From contig CAIJPS010000097.1 in NCBI GenBank assembly GCA_903822595.1, positions 1-35,060 of the forward strand: a stretch of 35,060 bases of DNA. The letters run 5' to 3'. Below are positions 8,542-17,991 of this stretch, piece by piece. Under the pieces are notes generated by a model. It saw only the letters and a list, made by a program, of their open reading frames with translations. It was not told where the DNA came from and searched no databases. The stretch is from an uncultured Chlorobiaceae bacterium. Lineage in GTDB: Bacteria; Bacteroidota; Chlorobiia; Chlorobiales; Chlorobiaceae. The translations under genes were made by a program, and so were the position numbers. The first letter of the stretch is position 1. Every line of letters begins with the position of its first letter.

Positions 8542-9426
8542 ATGGCATACTATTGGTATAAAAAGGCAACATCGTCAGCCCCAAAAGCAGTGACCGGTGG
8601 CATAAAGGCCCAGAACAAAAAGGGAGCATTTGGCCAAACCTGGTGGGGGAAACAGTGGATTACAACACTCGAGAACTTTGATATTGGCGCGAGGATTACT
8701 CGCGGAAAATCGTATGCCCGAAAAGGACAGGTGACTGACCTTGTCATCACGGCCAAAAAGGGAGTCGCGGCAAAAGTGCAGGGTTCAAGAGTCCGCCCCT
8801 ATAAAGCCTCTATCACTCTGACGCCCTACTCAAAAAGAGCGACTGAGTTTTTGACACAAAAGCTTACCTCAAAACACATCTACATCGCACAGCTTCTCAG
8901 TGGAGAGATGCCGGAAAATCTTGAGCGGGTATTCAAAAACGCAGGGCTCTCTCTTTTTCCCGAAAAATACAACGATTTGACCACCACGTGTTCGTGCCCC
9001 GACTACTCGAACCCCTGCAAACACATTGCCGCCGTTTTTTATCTGATGGCAGAGGCCTTTGACCAGGATCCGTTTCTCCTCTTCACCCTGCGCGGGATAG
9101 ACAAGGAGGAGTTTCTCAAGAAAATCGGATACAAACGCCAGACAGCAGGAGGTGATGAACCCCAGGCACTGCCGGAACCACTGCCTTCCGACCATGGTAC
9201 GTTCTGGGGATATACACCCTTACCCGATCCGCTATTTACTCATACCTCACCTGTAGTACACGCCTCAATGGCAAAACGGCTTGGCGCAATTCCTTACTGG
9301 CGCTCCTCCAAAAACTTCATAAGTATTATGGAGACCACTTATGCCCGAGCCTCTCTGTTCGCTGAAAAAATGATCGACATACAAACCGCCGAACAAGAAA
9401 AAAACGCATCAAAAAACAGTGACTGA
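8542..9426 (+). CDS. SWIM zinc-finger protein, partner of the SNF2 helicase
   Basis: Protein of 294 residues with a SWIM-type zinc site, CSCPDYSNPCKH, at residues 150-161 (C150, C152, C159, H161), followed by the hydrophobic helix IAAVFYLMAEAF that normally completes the domain. The N-terminus contains FGQTWWGKQWITTLE, a motif shared by bacterial SWIM partners of SNF2 ATPases. The gene starts 6 bp downstream of the SNF2 stop, so the two are almost certainly co-transcribed and probably act together on DNA. The C-terminal 100 residues show no domain I recognise. Confidence 0.88.
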   Translation: MAYYWYKKATSSAPKAVTGGIKAQNKKGAFGQTWWGKQWITTLENFDIGARITRGKSYARKGQVTDLVITAKKGVAAKVQGSRVRPYKASITLTPYSKRATEFLTQKLTSKHIYIAQLLSGEMPENLERVFKNAGLSLFPEKYNDLTTTCSCPDYSNPCKHIAAVFYLMAEAFDQDPFLLFTLRGIDKEEFLKKIGYKRQTAGGDEPQALPEPLPSDHGTFWGYTPLPDPLFTHTSPVVHASMAKRLGAIPYWRSSKNFISIMETTYARASLFAEKMIDIQTAEQEKNASKNSD

Positions 9427-9437
9427 ATGGAGGTTTT

Positions 9438-9465
9438 TTGCAGATTCCGACTGATTTGCTATTAT
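9438..9465 (+). promoter_or_regulatory. Candidate sigma70-type promoter for the dodecin gene
   Basis: TTGCAG (9438-9443) and TATTAT (9460-9465) are separated by 16 bp, close to the consensus arrangement. Transcription would start near 9472, just after the SWIM gene ends. Prediction from sequence only. Confidence 0.4.
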
Positions 9466-9514
9466 AAATGAAGGTCTTATGACTTTTTTTCACGTACTAA
9501 AACTCTTACATGCC

Positions 9515-9727
9515 ATGAGCGCTCATATCTATAAGAAAATCGAACTGGTAGGAACTTCAGCAACAAGTATTGAGGAGGCAGTCAATAATGCCGTTGCCAA
9601 AGCGGCTGAATCGATCAGAAACATCCGCTGGGTTGAGATTCTTGAAACCCGTTGCCATGTTGAGGAGCAGAAAGTTGCCTACTGGCAGGTTACCGTCAAA
9701 ATCGGCTTTACCCTTGACGAAAACTGA
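9515..9727 (+). CDS. Dodecin (flavin-binding/storage protein)
   Basis: Small dodecameric flavin-binding protein of 70 residues. The whole chain matches the family: MSAHIYKKIELVGTS at the start, W39 and Q58 (in YWQVTVKIGF) at the positions that sandwich the isoalloxazine ring, and the usual length of about 68-71. Dodecins sequester free riboflavin or FMN and protect against light-driven damage, sensible in a phototroph. The start at 9515 is chosen because dodecins begin M-S-x-H. An in-frame ATG at 9479 would add 12 residues; its AAGG at 9470-9473 is close and coincides with the predicted transcription start, so the choice is not settled. A strong terminator follows. Confidence 0.88.
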   Translation: MSAHIYKKIELVGTSATSIEEAVNNAVAKAAESIRNIRWVEILETRCHVEEQKVAYWQVTVKIGFTLDEN

Positions 9728-9746
9728 TTATAACTGACTGGCGAGC

Positions 9747-9780
9747 AAAAAAAAGGCGCCCTCGCAGGCGCCTTTTTTTT
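9747..9780. terminator. Bidirectional rho-independent terminator
   Basis: GGCGCC (9755-9760), a 6-nt loop and GGCGCC (9767-9772), flanked by eight A on the left and eight T on the right, so it works as an intrinsic terminator on both strands. It separates dodecin (plus) from the convergent PEP carboxykinase gene (minus). Confidence 0.92.
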
Positions 9781-9794
9781 CTTAAAAAAAAACA

Positions 9795-11660
9795 TCAGCC
9801 CTCGGAAGAGTAATTTTCCGGTGCCAGTGACCAGTGTGCCGGAGACATCCAGAGCGTTGAGAGCATGAGCTCACGGATATGGGGAAACTCTTTGGGAAGC
9901 CTGTCGTAAATCATCTCAAAAAGCGCCTCATGTGAAAGCAGCTCTTTTTTCCATGCTTCACGATCGACCGACATCAGTTTGATGAACTTCTCTTCCGTCA
10001 TCTCCTCCAGACCTGTCCAGTCGATCATCTCATACTTCGGCATCCAGCCAAGCGGACTTTCAACAGCACCAGCATTGCCCTGAACACGATCAACAATCCA
10101 CTTCAGCACCCTCATGTTTTCGCCAAAACCTGGCCAGAGGAACTTGCCGTTCTCGTCCTTGCGGAACCAGTTGACACCAAAAATTCTTGGCAATTCAGGT
10201 AGTGTACGGCCGACATGGAGCCAATGGTTGAAATAATCGCCCATGTGATAACCGCAGAACGGAATCATGGCAAAAGGATCGCGGCGAACTTCTCCGACCG
10301 TACCTGCTGCCGCAGCGGTCTTTTCAGAACCCATTGTGGCTGCAAGGTAAACTCCGGAATTCCAGTTTGCTGACTGGTAGACCAGCGGAACCGTATCGCC
10401 ACGGCGACCACCAAAAATAAACGCGCTGATCGGCACACCTTTCGGATCTTCCCAGTCGGCATCAAGCGAAGGGCACTGACTTGCCGGAGAGGTAAAGCGG
10501 GCATTGGGATGTGAAGAGAGTCTGCCGCAATCAGGCGTCCAGGAGTGACCCTGCCAGTCGATCAGTTGATCGGGAGCAACGTCCGTCATCCCTTCCCACC
10601 AGACATCACCGTCAGGCGTCATGGCGACGTTGGTAAAAATACAGTTACTGGCAAGGGTTGCCATGGCATTCGGATTTGATTTTTCCGACGTACCGGGAGC
10701 TACACCGAAAAAGCCATATTCCGGATTGATTGCACGAAGACGGCCATCTTCACCGGGCTTGATCCAGGCGATATCATCACCAATGGTGGTAATCTTCCAG
10801 CCATCAAAAGATTGAGGCGGAATGAGCATGGCAAAATTGGTTTTGCCGCAGGCACTCGGGAATGCTCCGCCAATGTAGGTTTTTTTTCCATCCGGAGACT
10901 CAACGCCAAGAATGAGCATGTGCTCGGCCAGCCACCCTTCATCCCGTGCCATTGAAGAGGCTATACGCAGGGCAAAGCATTTTTTACCAAGCAGGGCGTT
11001 GCCGCCATAACCGCTTCCGAAAGAGACAATTGAGCGCTCTTCAGGATAATGAACAATGTATTTCGTGTCATTGCACGGCCAGGCAACATCAAGCTCTCCG
11101 GGCTGAAGAGGCGCACCGACAGAGTGAAGACAAGGAACAAATTCGCTGCTTTCACCAAGCAGCTCCAAGACTTTGACTCCCATCCTCGTCATGATACGCA
11201 TGTTTGTTACAACATAGGGCGAATCTGAAATTTCGACACCGATGTGGGCAATAGGTGATCCAAGCGGCCCCATGCTGAACGGAATGACGTACATGGTACG
11301 GCCAGTCATACAATCCCTGAAAAGCCTTTTCAAAGTCTCTTTCATCTCCCTGGGAGCAACCCAGTTGTTGGTCGGGCCTGCATCCTGGCGTCGGATACTG
11401 CAGATGTATGTCCGGTCTTCAACCCTCGCAACATCGCTCGGGTCAGAACGGCAGAGATAGCTGTTCGGGCGCTTCTCTTCGGAGAGCTTGATAAAGGTAC
11501 CGCTTTCTACCATCTGTTGGGCGAGGGTGTCGTACTCTTCCTGGGAGCCATCACACCAGTGCACCGCACTCGGGCGACAAAGGTCAGCCGTTTCCTGTAC
11601 CCACTGGATCAGCCTTGTGTTTTTCACATAGTCCGGAGGATTGATCTGCATTGCTGTCAT
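9795..11660 (-). CDS. pckG: Phosphoenolpyruvate carboxykinase (GTP)
   Basis: GTP-dependent PEPCK of 621 residues, the normal family length. It interconverts oxaloacetate and phosphoenolpyruvate, linking the reverse TCA cycle to sugar synthesis. The P-loop signature FPSACGKTN lies at 267-275 with the reactive cysteine C271. The metal-binding kinase-2 motif has D295/D296 in TIGDDIAWI, and [13 protein letters not shown] follows. These distinguish it from the ATP-type enzyme. The ATG at 11660 gives [11 protein letters not shown]; a second ATG three codons later (11651) is equally possible. Transcription from the upstream TlpA-like gene is stopped by a terminator at 11690-11726, so pckG probably has its own short promoter region. 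Confidence 0.95.
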   Translation of the reverse strand: MTAMQINPPDYVKNTRLIQWVQETADLCRPSAVHWCDGSQEEYDTLAQQMVESGTFIKLSEEKRPNSYLCRSDPSDVARVEDRTYICSIRRQDAGPTNNWVAPREMKETLKRLFRDCMTGRTMYVIPFSMGPLGSPIAHIGVEISDSPYVVTNMRIMTRMGVKVLELLGESSEFVPCLHSVGAPLQPGELDVAWPCNDTKYIVHYPEERSIVSFGSGYGGNALLGKKCFALRIASSMARDEGWLAEHMLILGVESPDGKKTYIGGAFPSACGKTNFAMLIPPQSFDGWKITTIGDDIAWIKPGEDGRLRAINPEYGFFGVAPGTSEKSNPNAMATLASNCIFTNVAMTPDGDVWWEGMTDVAPDQLIDWQGHSWTPDCGRLSSHPNARFTSPASQCPSLDADWEDPKGVPISAFIFGGRRGDTVPLVYQSANWNSGVYLAATMGSEKTAAAAGTVGEVRRDPFAMIPFCGYHMGDYFNHWLHVGRTLPELPRIFGVNWFRKDENGKFLWPGFGENMRVLKWIVDRVQGNAGAVESPLGWMPKYEMIDWTGLEEMTEEKFIKLMSVDREAWKKELLSHEALFEMIYDRLPKEFPHIRELMLSTLWMSPAHWSLAPENYSSEG

Positions 11661-11689
11661 GATCGCACTTATCTTGCTAAAGGTTTATA

Positions 11690-11726
11690 AAAAAAAACGT
11701 TCGCAATCATCACTGACTGCGAACGT
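11690..11726 (-). terminator. Rho-independent terminator of the TlpA-like gene
   Basis: Perfect 9-bp stem (ACGTTCGCA / TGCGAACGT) with a 12-nt loop, followed on the minus strand by a run of seven T. It lies 75 bp past the end of the thioredoxin-like gene and just upstream of pckG. Confidence 0.85.
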
Positions 11727-11800
11727 GTAGAAGAAAAAAAATGTATGTCCGGACTAAATAGAGGCCGGAACTGACAACCATCAATCATGAAATGGCTTCT

Positions 11801-12346
11801 TTATTTAGTGTTTCCGGGTTTTCTGAGTGTGCCAGTAATGATTTTTTCAAACTCAGCTTTGTTTCGCGGCCCGGTAATGACCTGGGTAATGCGCCCTGAA
11901 GAGTTAACAACAAAGGATGTGGGAATAGCGCGAATCCCGCCCGCCACATATTTGCTGAAAGCGCTGATCAACTGCTCATTGACCATGACTACGGGATAAT
12001 TAATTCTGTTTCTGCTGATAAATGAGCGGATAGCCGGCTCAGTTTCATTGACCGCCACGCCAATAAAGGTAAAGCCCTGACGGCCATAAGTGTTTTGCAG
12101 GATAACCATATCGGGAATTTCCGAGCGGCAGGGAGGGCACCATGATGCAAAAAAATTCACAATATAGACTTTGCCGGCAAGTTTAGCTGATGCCACAGAT
12201 TTTCCATCAAGGGAAACCGCAGAAAACCCCGGTGCCAACGGCAGATCGGCTGACTGCGGAGCCGCAAACAGCATCCCCGTCATACCAAAGAGCAAGAGAG
12301 CAGATACCATCCATACCTTAACAGAGTGCCCGACCATCTTTTTCAT
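11801..12346 (-). CDS. TlpA/ResA-like exported thioredoxin
   Basis: Thiol-disulfide oxidoreductase of 181 residues facing the periplasm. A hydrophobic N-terminus (WMVSALLLFGMTGMLFAAP) looks like a type I signal peptide or a membrane anchor. The redox motif WCPPC places the cysteines at 70 and 73 within NFFASWCPPCRSEIP. The cis-proline segment is AIPTSFVV. WCPPC is typical of TlpA/ResA/CcmG proteins that keep cytochrome c haem-site cysteines reduced, which would suit a sulfide oxidiser rich in c-type cytochromes; no cytochrome gene is adjacent. ATG 12346 is preferred over 12379 because it is preceded by AGGA and starts the signal peptide with MKKM. Confidence 0.85.
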   Translation of the reverse strand: MKKMVGHSVKVWMVSALLLFGMTGMLFAAPQSADLPLAPGFSAVSLDGKSVASAKLAGKVYIVNFFASWCPPCRSEIPDMVILQNTYGRQGFTFIGVAVNETEPAIRSFISRNRINYPVVMVNEQLISAFSKYVAGGIRAIPTSFVVNSSGRITQVITGPRNKAEFEKIITGTLRKPGNTK

Positions 12347-12448
12347 ACTGTCCTGGTTAAAAAAAATCAAGAGAAACACATTTCCTTTGTCTATTAATAT
12401 ACAATTCTTCTTTTTTTTGACGACTATAAATCATGAGTTATTTAGTCT

Positions 12449-12476
12449 TTGTGATTCTCTGTCAAAAAAATTATAT
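12449..12476 (+). promoter_or_regulatory. Candidate promoter for tRNA-Thr and possibly atpDC
   Basis: TTGTGA (12449-12454) and TTATAT (12471-12476) are 16 bp apart. The predicted start is about 20 nt before the tRNA. The match to consensus is moderate. Confidence 0.28.
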
Positions 12477-12503
12477 TTGCTCTTGATTTTTCGCTATGCT
12501 TAA

Positions 12504-12576
12504 GCCACCTTAGCTCAGTTGGTAGAGCAACTGTTTCGTAAATAGTAGGTCGTGGGTTCGACTCCCTCAGGTGGCT
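12504..12576 (+). tRNA. tRNA-Thr (anticodon CGT)
   Basis: A 73-nt cloverleaf folds fully. Acceptor stem GCCACCT / AGGTGGC, D stem GCTC / GAGC, anticodon stem ACTGT / ATAGT with loop TTCGTAA giving anticodon CGT at 12537-12539 (reads ACG, threonine), and T loop TTCGACT. The T stem GTGGG / CCCTC has a T-T mismatch at its second pair. The 3' CCA is not encoded. It is followed by atpD at 121 bp, so read-through transcription is possible. Confidence 0.95.
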
Positions 12577-12676
12577 CGTATCCGGGAGAGTCAGAACAGC
12601 GAAATCATGTTAAGCAAACATTTCTGGTAAAAAAGGCAAACAAGCCCGGAAGCACGAACGTTTGATTATACCATAA

Positions 12677-14086
<1,410 letters not shown>

Positions 14087-14100
14087 ACCGAAGCATAACC

Positions 14101-14367
14101 ATGGCGAATTCCGATAAAGGCTTTAAAATAGAGATTGTAACTCCCCAGAAAGTCCACTTTTCCGGGGAGGTTGTCAGTGTAACCGCACCGGGTGAGCAGG
14201 GGCAGTTTCAGATACTCAGAAACCATGCACCGCTTCTTTCTTCACTGACAAAGGGCAAGGTCAAGCTTACTCTGGCAGATCGCAGCGAGCAATCGTTTTC
14301 TATCCTTGACGGTTTTTTTGAAGTCAGCAGCAATCAAGCAATTCTGCTGACCGAAACCATTTCCTGA
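14101..14367 (+). CDS. atpC: F1F0 ATP synthase subunit epsilon, short form
   Basis: Epsilon subunit of 88 residues, consisting only of the N-terminal beta-sandwich ([38 protein letters not shown]-type core). The C-terminal helical hairpin of about 45 residues, which inhibits ATP hydrolysis in E. coli and Bacillus, is absent and there is no continuation in another frame before the terminator at 14390. A short epsilon is, as I recall, normal for Chlorobium. It lies 14 bp after atpD in the same operon. Confidence 0.95.
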   Translation: MANSDKGFKIEIVTPQKVHFSGEVVSVTAPGEQGQFQILRNHAPLLSSLTKGKVKLTLADRSEQSFSILDGFFEVSSNQAILLTETIS

Positions 14368-14389
14368 TTTCATCCCGATGAATAAAGAG

Positions 14390-14421
14390 CATCAGCATCT
14401 TCACCGGTGCTGGTGTTTTTT
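14390..14421 (+). terminator. Rho-independent terminator of atpDC
   Basis: Ten-pair stem with two G-T pairs (CATCAGCATC / GGTGCTGGTG), a 6-nt loop and six T at 14416-14421. It ends 6 bp before the ATG of the next gene, which it shares with the upstream edge of that gene's initiation region. Confidence 0.8.
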
Positions 14422-14427
14422 GGTTTT

Positions 14428-15381
14428 ATGAAAACCCTTACCCCAAAAGCCCTGCGCAAGGGAGAGACTATCGGGCTTGTCTCCCCCTCGTCACATTGCG
14501 CCTACCCTGATAAAATCGGGCTGGCGATCAGCTATCTCGAAAAAAACGGCTATCAGGTCAAACCATCCCGCCACCTCAACTGTATTGACACCGACCCGGT
14601 AATTGCCGACCAGCAGAAACTTCATGATCTTCATGGGATGTTCAGCGATCCAGCCGTAAAGGTTGTTCTCTGCCTGAGAGGGGGTTCTGGAGCTTCAAGG
14701 TTATTAAAAAAAATAGATTACAGCATCATAGCGGCAAATCCGAAAATACTGGTTGGTTATTCCGACATTACCGCATTGTCGCTTGCCGTTTTTGCAAAAA
14801 CAGGGTTGATCAGTTTTTCAGGTCCAATGCTCGCAACAGAGTTGTACGGCCCAACACCCTATACCGAAGAGCATTTCTGGGGAATGATTACCTCTCCCTC
14901 TTATGCGTTGTCGCTTCAGAACCATCCGGCACACCCCGTAACCTGTATCAGGGAGGGAAAGGCAGAAGGCCGGCTTCTCGGCGGTAACCTCTCCGTGTTT
15001 TCTTCGATGATTGGAACACCGTACCTGCCCTCATTGAACGATTCACTGCTCTTTCTGGAAGACATCAATGAACCAGCGTACCGTATCGACAGAATGCTCT
15101 CACACCTCGATAACGCCGGTCTGCTTGCACAAAGCAAAGGGGTTCTGTTTGGCCAGTTCGGCAATCATGCGGAGAATACAAAAGAGGAAAATCTCAGGCA
15201 GCAACATATCTTCAAGTATTATAGCGATCATGCCAATATCGACGGACCGGTCATGAGAGGGCTCTCTTATGGCCATATCAAGAATCTGATGACAATTCCT
15301 GTCGGTGCGCGTGTCAAAATGGAGCTTTCCGCGGCAGGAGACTTTTCGCTCGGGGCGCTCCATCCTGTGATTGACGCGTAA
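14428..15381 (+). CDS. LD-carboxypeptidase (peptidase family S66)
   Basis: Serine peptidase of 317 residues that removes the terminal D-alanine from tetrapeptides in murein recycling (LdcA-like), acting in the cytoplasm. The nucleophile is S112 in VGYSDITAL. A Glu in LFLEDINEPAYRIDRML and His in YGHIKNLMTIPVG complete the triad. ATG 14428 (MKTLTPKAL) is chosen over an upstream GTG at 14407 because the latter lies inside the atpDC terminator hairpin. No Shine-Dalgarno precedes it, and the terminator ends 6 bp upstream, so it may be read from a leaderless or read-through transcript. Family assignment is firm. Confidence 0.9.
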   Translation: MKTLTPKALRKGETIGLVSPSSHCAYPDKIGLAISYLEKNGYQVKPSRHLNCIDTDPVIADQQKLHDLHGMFSDPAVKVVLCLRGGSGASRLLKKIDYSIIAANPKILVGYSDITALSLAVFAKTGLISFSGPMLATELYGPTPYTEEHFWGMITSPSYALSLQNHPAHPVTCIREGKAEGRLLGGNLSVFSSMIGTPYLPSLNDSLLFLEDINEPAYRIDRMLSHLDNAGLLAQSKGVLFGQFGNHAENTKEENLRQQHIFKYYSDHANIDGPVMRGLSYGHIKNLMTIPVGARVKMELSAAGDFSLGALHPVIDA

Positions 15382-15448
15382 TGCGATCTTTTACGTTTCC
15401 GGATTTCCATGATCTTTTATGATTTTAACCTATCCCGGTCGATAAGCC

Positions 15449-15766
15449 ATGAACTCCTCTCTTGCCACCAGGTGGCAGTTATCCTTGCCAACACCGGTCA
15501 CAAATCCGACGGAACAAAGCTCCGGGCCCGATCTGCTTGATGCCTATCGCGTTGTTCTGTTTAATGACGAGGAGCATAGCTTCGACGAAGTGATTGAACA
15601 GATCATCAAAGCGGTGCGCTGCAGTCGCCAAAAAGCTGAAAAGCATACGTGGGAAGTGCATACCCGAGGTCGCAGCATTGTTTTTGCCGGAACAATGTTC
15701 TTATGTCTTCGGGTCAGCTCGATTCTGGAGGAGATCGCCCTCAAAACCGAAATTCAGACCGGATAA
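15449..15766 (+). CDS. clpS: ATP-dependent Clp protease adaptor ClpS
   Basis: N-recognin adaptor of 105 residues that delivers N-degron substrates to ClpA/C-P. The core begins [20 protein letters not shown], with the conserved N-D-x-x-x-(S/T) substrate-binding loop, followed by a basic helix ([13 protein letters not shown]) ending in a conserved glycine and V-F-A-G. The first 30 residues are the usual flexible tail. It stands alone, 67 bp after the peptidase gene, without clpA next to it. Confidence 0.85.
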   Translation: MNSSLATRWQLSLPTPVTNPTEQSSGPDLLDAYRVVLFNDEEHSFDEVIEQIIKAVRCSRQKAEKHTWEVHTRGRSIVFAGTMFLCLRVSSILEEIALKTEIQTG

Positions 15767-15769
15767 TAT

Positions 15770-15806
15770 ACCCCGCATTCAAGACATCATTCAGCCTTGT
15801 CGGGGT
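15770..15806. terminator. Possible weak terminator between convergent genes
   Basis: Short inverted repeat ACCCCG / CGGGGT with a long loop that can pair further (CAAG / CTTG). It lies between clpS and the convergent unknown gene. No clear T-run. Confidence 0.3.
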
Positions 15807-15821
15807 TAAAGAAAGTTTATC

Positions 15822-16307
15822 TTAATTCTTGCCCGATTCGGAGAGGGCGAACCAATGGGGCCAAACCTCCATCGGCCACCCAGCCACCTGAAACTGCCGA
15901 TACACAACTCCCATCCACTGCCGCAGTTCAACCATGTTCATTTGCAATCGAGCCCGCTTTCCCCCATCATCAAGCGGAAAGATGATGGCCGCTCCCCCTG
16001 CCGGACATTGAAGATCGACCTGTTCCGGCAACACCGAACGCGCAAGCTCGCAAATCTTTACCGGCTCCGAAAACTTTTGCTGCCACTCCGCATTGTGCTG
16101 CTGAACAGAGAGCATCAACCCCTTGTCGACCAGGAGCGACTGCGGAGCAGAATGCTCAAGATGGTGCGCAAGCTTCCGAACCAGCAATAGGCAAAGACGC
16201 TGGGTCAACCAGAAGACTGCCGGCTCCTCATTGTCCAAATCTGCCGACATGCGTATCCGGTCTTCAATCTGGATATATTGCAGCGTGACTTTTTTAAGCA
16301 TTACCAT
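15822..16307 (-). CDS. Conserved-looking protein of unknown function
   Basis: I do not recognise this 161-residue protein. It starts MVMLKKVTLQYIQIEDRIRMS, has a central FWLTQRLCLLLVRKLAHHLE helix, and ends tryptophan-rich (GWPMEVWPHWF). It has no signal peptide or membrane helix and one cysteine-containing segment (QCPAGGAAIIFPL). ATG 16307 is chosen because an AGGAAAGAGTGG purine stretch precedes it; ATG 16301 is an alternative, and an extension to 16409 runs into the divergent region upstream of glyS. It is divergent from glyS and convergent with clpS, so it is its own transcription unit. Reading-frame use looks normal for the genome. Confidence 0.65.
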   Translation of the reverse strand: MVMLKKVTLQYIQIEDRIRMSADLDNEEPAVFWLTQRLCLLLVRKLAHHLEHSAPQSLLVDKGLMLSVQQHNAEWQQKFSEPVKICELARSVLPEQVDLQCPAGGAAIIFPLDDGGKRARLQMNMVELRQWMGVVYRQFQVAGWPMEVWPHWFALSESGKN

Positions 16308-16512
16308 GATCCACTCTTTCCTGTTTTCAATTCCACTCACTGCCCAACGGGCCACCTGCCAATTTTTATTATTTAAATTAAACGTACTCATTCCCTGCCA
16401 AAAGCCCAAGCCCGCCGATCGAGTGATTATCCTGCTTGCTTTCTTCTATTGAATGTTTTATCCTGTGGAACGGAAGTATCCGGGGATTTTTCCAAAAAAA
16501 TTTGAACAAACG

Positions 16513-17988
16513 ATGAGCAATTCTGATCAGACACGGGTGCAGAGTATAAATCTGCCTCCTGATAAGGTGATGCATAAACTGGTTTCACTGGCCAAACGTC
16601 GCGGCTTTATTTTTCCGTCGTCGGAGATTTATGAAGGTCTCTCCTCCTGCTTTGACTATGGTCCACTGGGTAGCGAGATGAAGAGAAATATCAAGGAGCT
16701 CTGGTGGAACTCAATGACTCGCCGTCACCAGAATATTGTTGGCCTTGATGCATCGATCATGATGAACCCGAGGGTGTGGGAGGCTTCAGGCCATGTGGCA
16801 AGCTTCAACGATCCGATGATTGACGATCGGACCACCAAAAGACGCTATCGTGCTGACCATCTGATTGAGAATCATATCGAGAAACTGCACCGCGATTGCA
16901 AGGAAGAGGAGCTCCAAAAGGTGCAGAGAGATTATGAAGCTGCTGCTGGAGCAGAGGATCCGAACCGCGCACTTTATGATATCATCATTTCACAGGGGAT
17001 CAAGGCGCAGGATACGGGATCAGGTGACTGGACCGAGGTACGCCAGTTCAACCTGATGTTCCAGTGCAATATGGGCGCTGTGGCCGACAAGTCAAGCATT
17101 GTTTACCTCCGGCCTGAAACCGCACAGGGAATTTTTGTGAACTTTCACAACGTTCGTGAGTCTTCGCGTATGAAGGTGCCATTCGGTATTGCACAGATTG
17201 GCAAGGCCTTCCGCAACGAAATTGTAAAAGGGAATTTCATCTTCCGCATGGTGGAATTTGAACAGATGGAGATGCAGTACTTCATCAAGCCCGGCACCCA
17301 GGTGGAAGCCTTCGAGTCATGGAGGGAGGAGCGCTTTGCCTGGTACACCACGGCACTTGGCATCAGCAAAGAGAAGCTCCACTGGTACAAGCATGACAAG
17401 CTGGCCCATTACGCTGACCTCGCCTACGACATCAAGTTCGAGTTCCCCTTCGGGATTGAGGAGATCGAGGGAATACACTCCAGAACCGATTTTGACCTGA
17501 AACAGCATCAGGAGTTTTCCGGAAAAAATATGGAGTATATCGACCAGCTCACCAATGAGCGTTATCTTCCCTATGTGGTTGAAACCTCGGCCGGGTGCGA
17601 TCGTCTTTTCCTTGCGCTGCTCGCGGATGCCTATACCGAAGATACCGTTGATGGTGATGAGCGTGTGGTGCTGAAGCTCTCCCCGAAAGTGGCACCGATA
17701 AAAGCAGCCGTGCTTCCACTGATGAAAAAGGGCGGAATGGGCGAAAAGGCCTTGTTGCTTCGGGACGAACTTTCGGCGGATCTCCTTGTCCAATACGATG
17801 ATGCGGGCTCTATCGGCAAGCGTTACCGTCGTCAGGACGAGATCGGCACCCCCTTCTGTATTACGGTTGATCACCAGTCTCTGGAGGAAAACAGCGTAAC
17901 GGTGCGCTACCGCGATACAGCTACACAAGAGAGGATCGAAATTTCGAGGGTACGGGAATTTCTCGCCTCAAAACTAATTACGCTTTAA
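16513..17988 (+). CDS. glyS: Glycine--tRNA ligase, alpha2 (eukaryote/archaeal-like) type
   Basis: Class II synthetase that charges tRNA-Gly, 491 residues from ATG 16513. Motif-1 region KRRGFIFPSSEIYEG and FDYGPLGSEMKRNIKELWW are diagnostic of the dimeric GlyRS; motif 2 is FRNEIVKGNFIFRMVEFEQMEMQ-like text, and PYVVETSAGCDRLFLALL is motif 3. A C-terminal anticodon-binding domain follows. An in-frame ATG at 16453 would add 20 residues (MFYPVERKYP); neither start has a clear Shine-Dalgarno, and 16513 is preferred because the added residues are not family-like. bchP starts 3 bp after the stop, so the two share a transcript. Confidence 0.93.
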   Translation: MSNSDQTRVQSINLPPDKVMHKLVSLAKRRGFIFPSSEIYEGLSSCFDYGPLGSEMKRNIKELWWNSMTRRHQNIVGLDASIMMNPRVWEASGHVASFNDPMIDDRTTKRRYRADHLIENHIEKLHRDCKEEELQKVQRDYEAAAGAEDPNRALYDIIISQGIKAQDTGSGDWTEVRQFNLMFQCNMGAVADKSSIVYLRPETAQGIFVNFHNVRESSRMKVPFGIAQIGKAFRNEIVKGNFIFRMVEFEQMEMQYFIKPGTQVEAFESWREERFAWYTTALGISKEKLHWYKHDKLAHYADLAYDIKFEFPFGIEEIEGIHSRTDFDLKQHQEFSGKNMEYIDQLTNERYLPYVVETSAGCDRLFLALLADAYTEDTVDGDERVVLKLSPKVAPIKAAVLPLMKKGGMGEKALLLRDELSADLLVQYDDAGSIGKRYRRQDEIGTPFCITVDHQSLEENSVTVRYRDTATQERIEISRVREFLASKLITL

Positions 17989-17991
17989 GTC

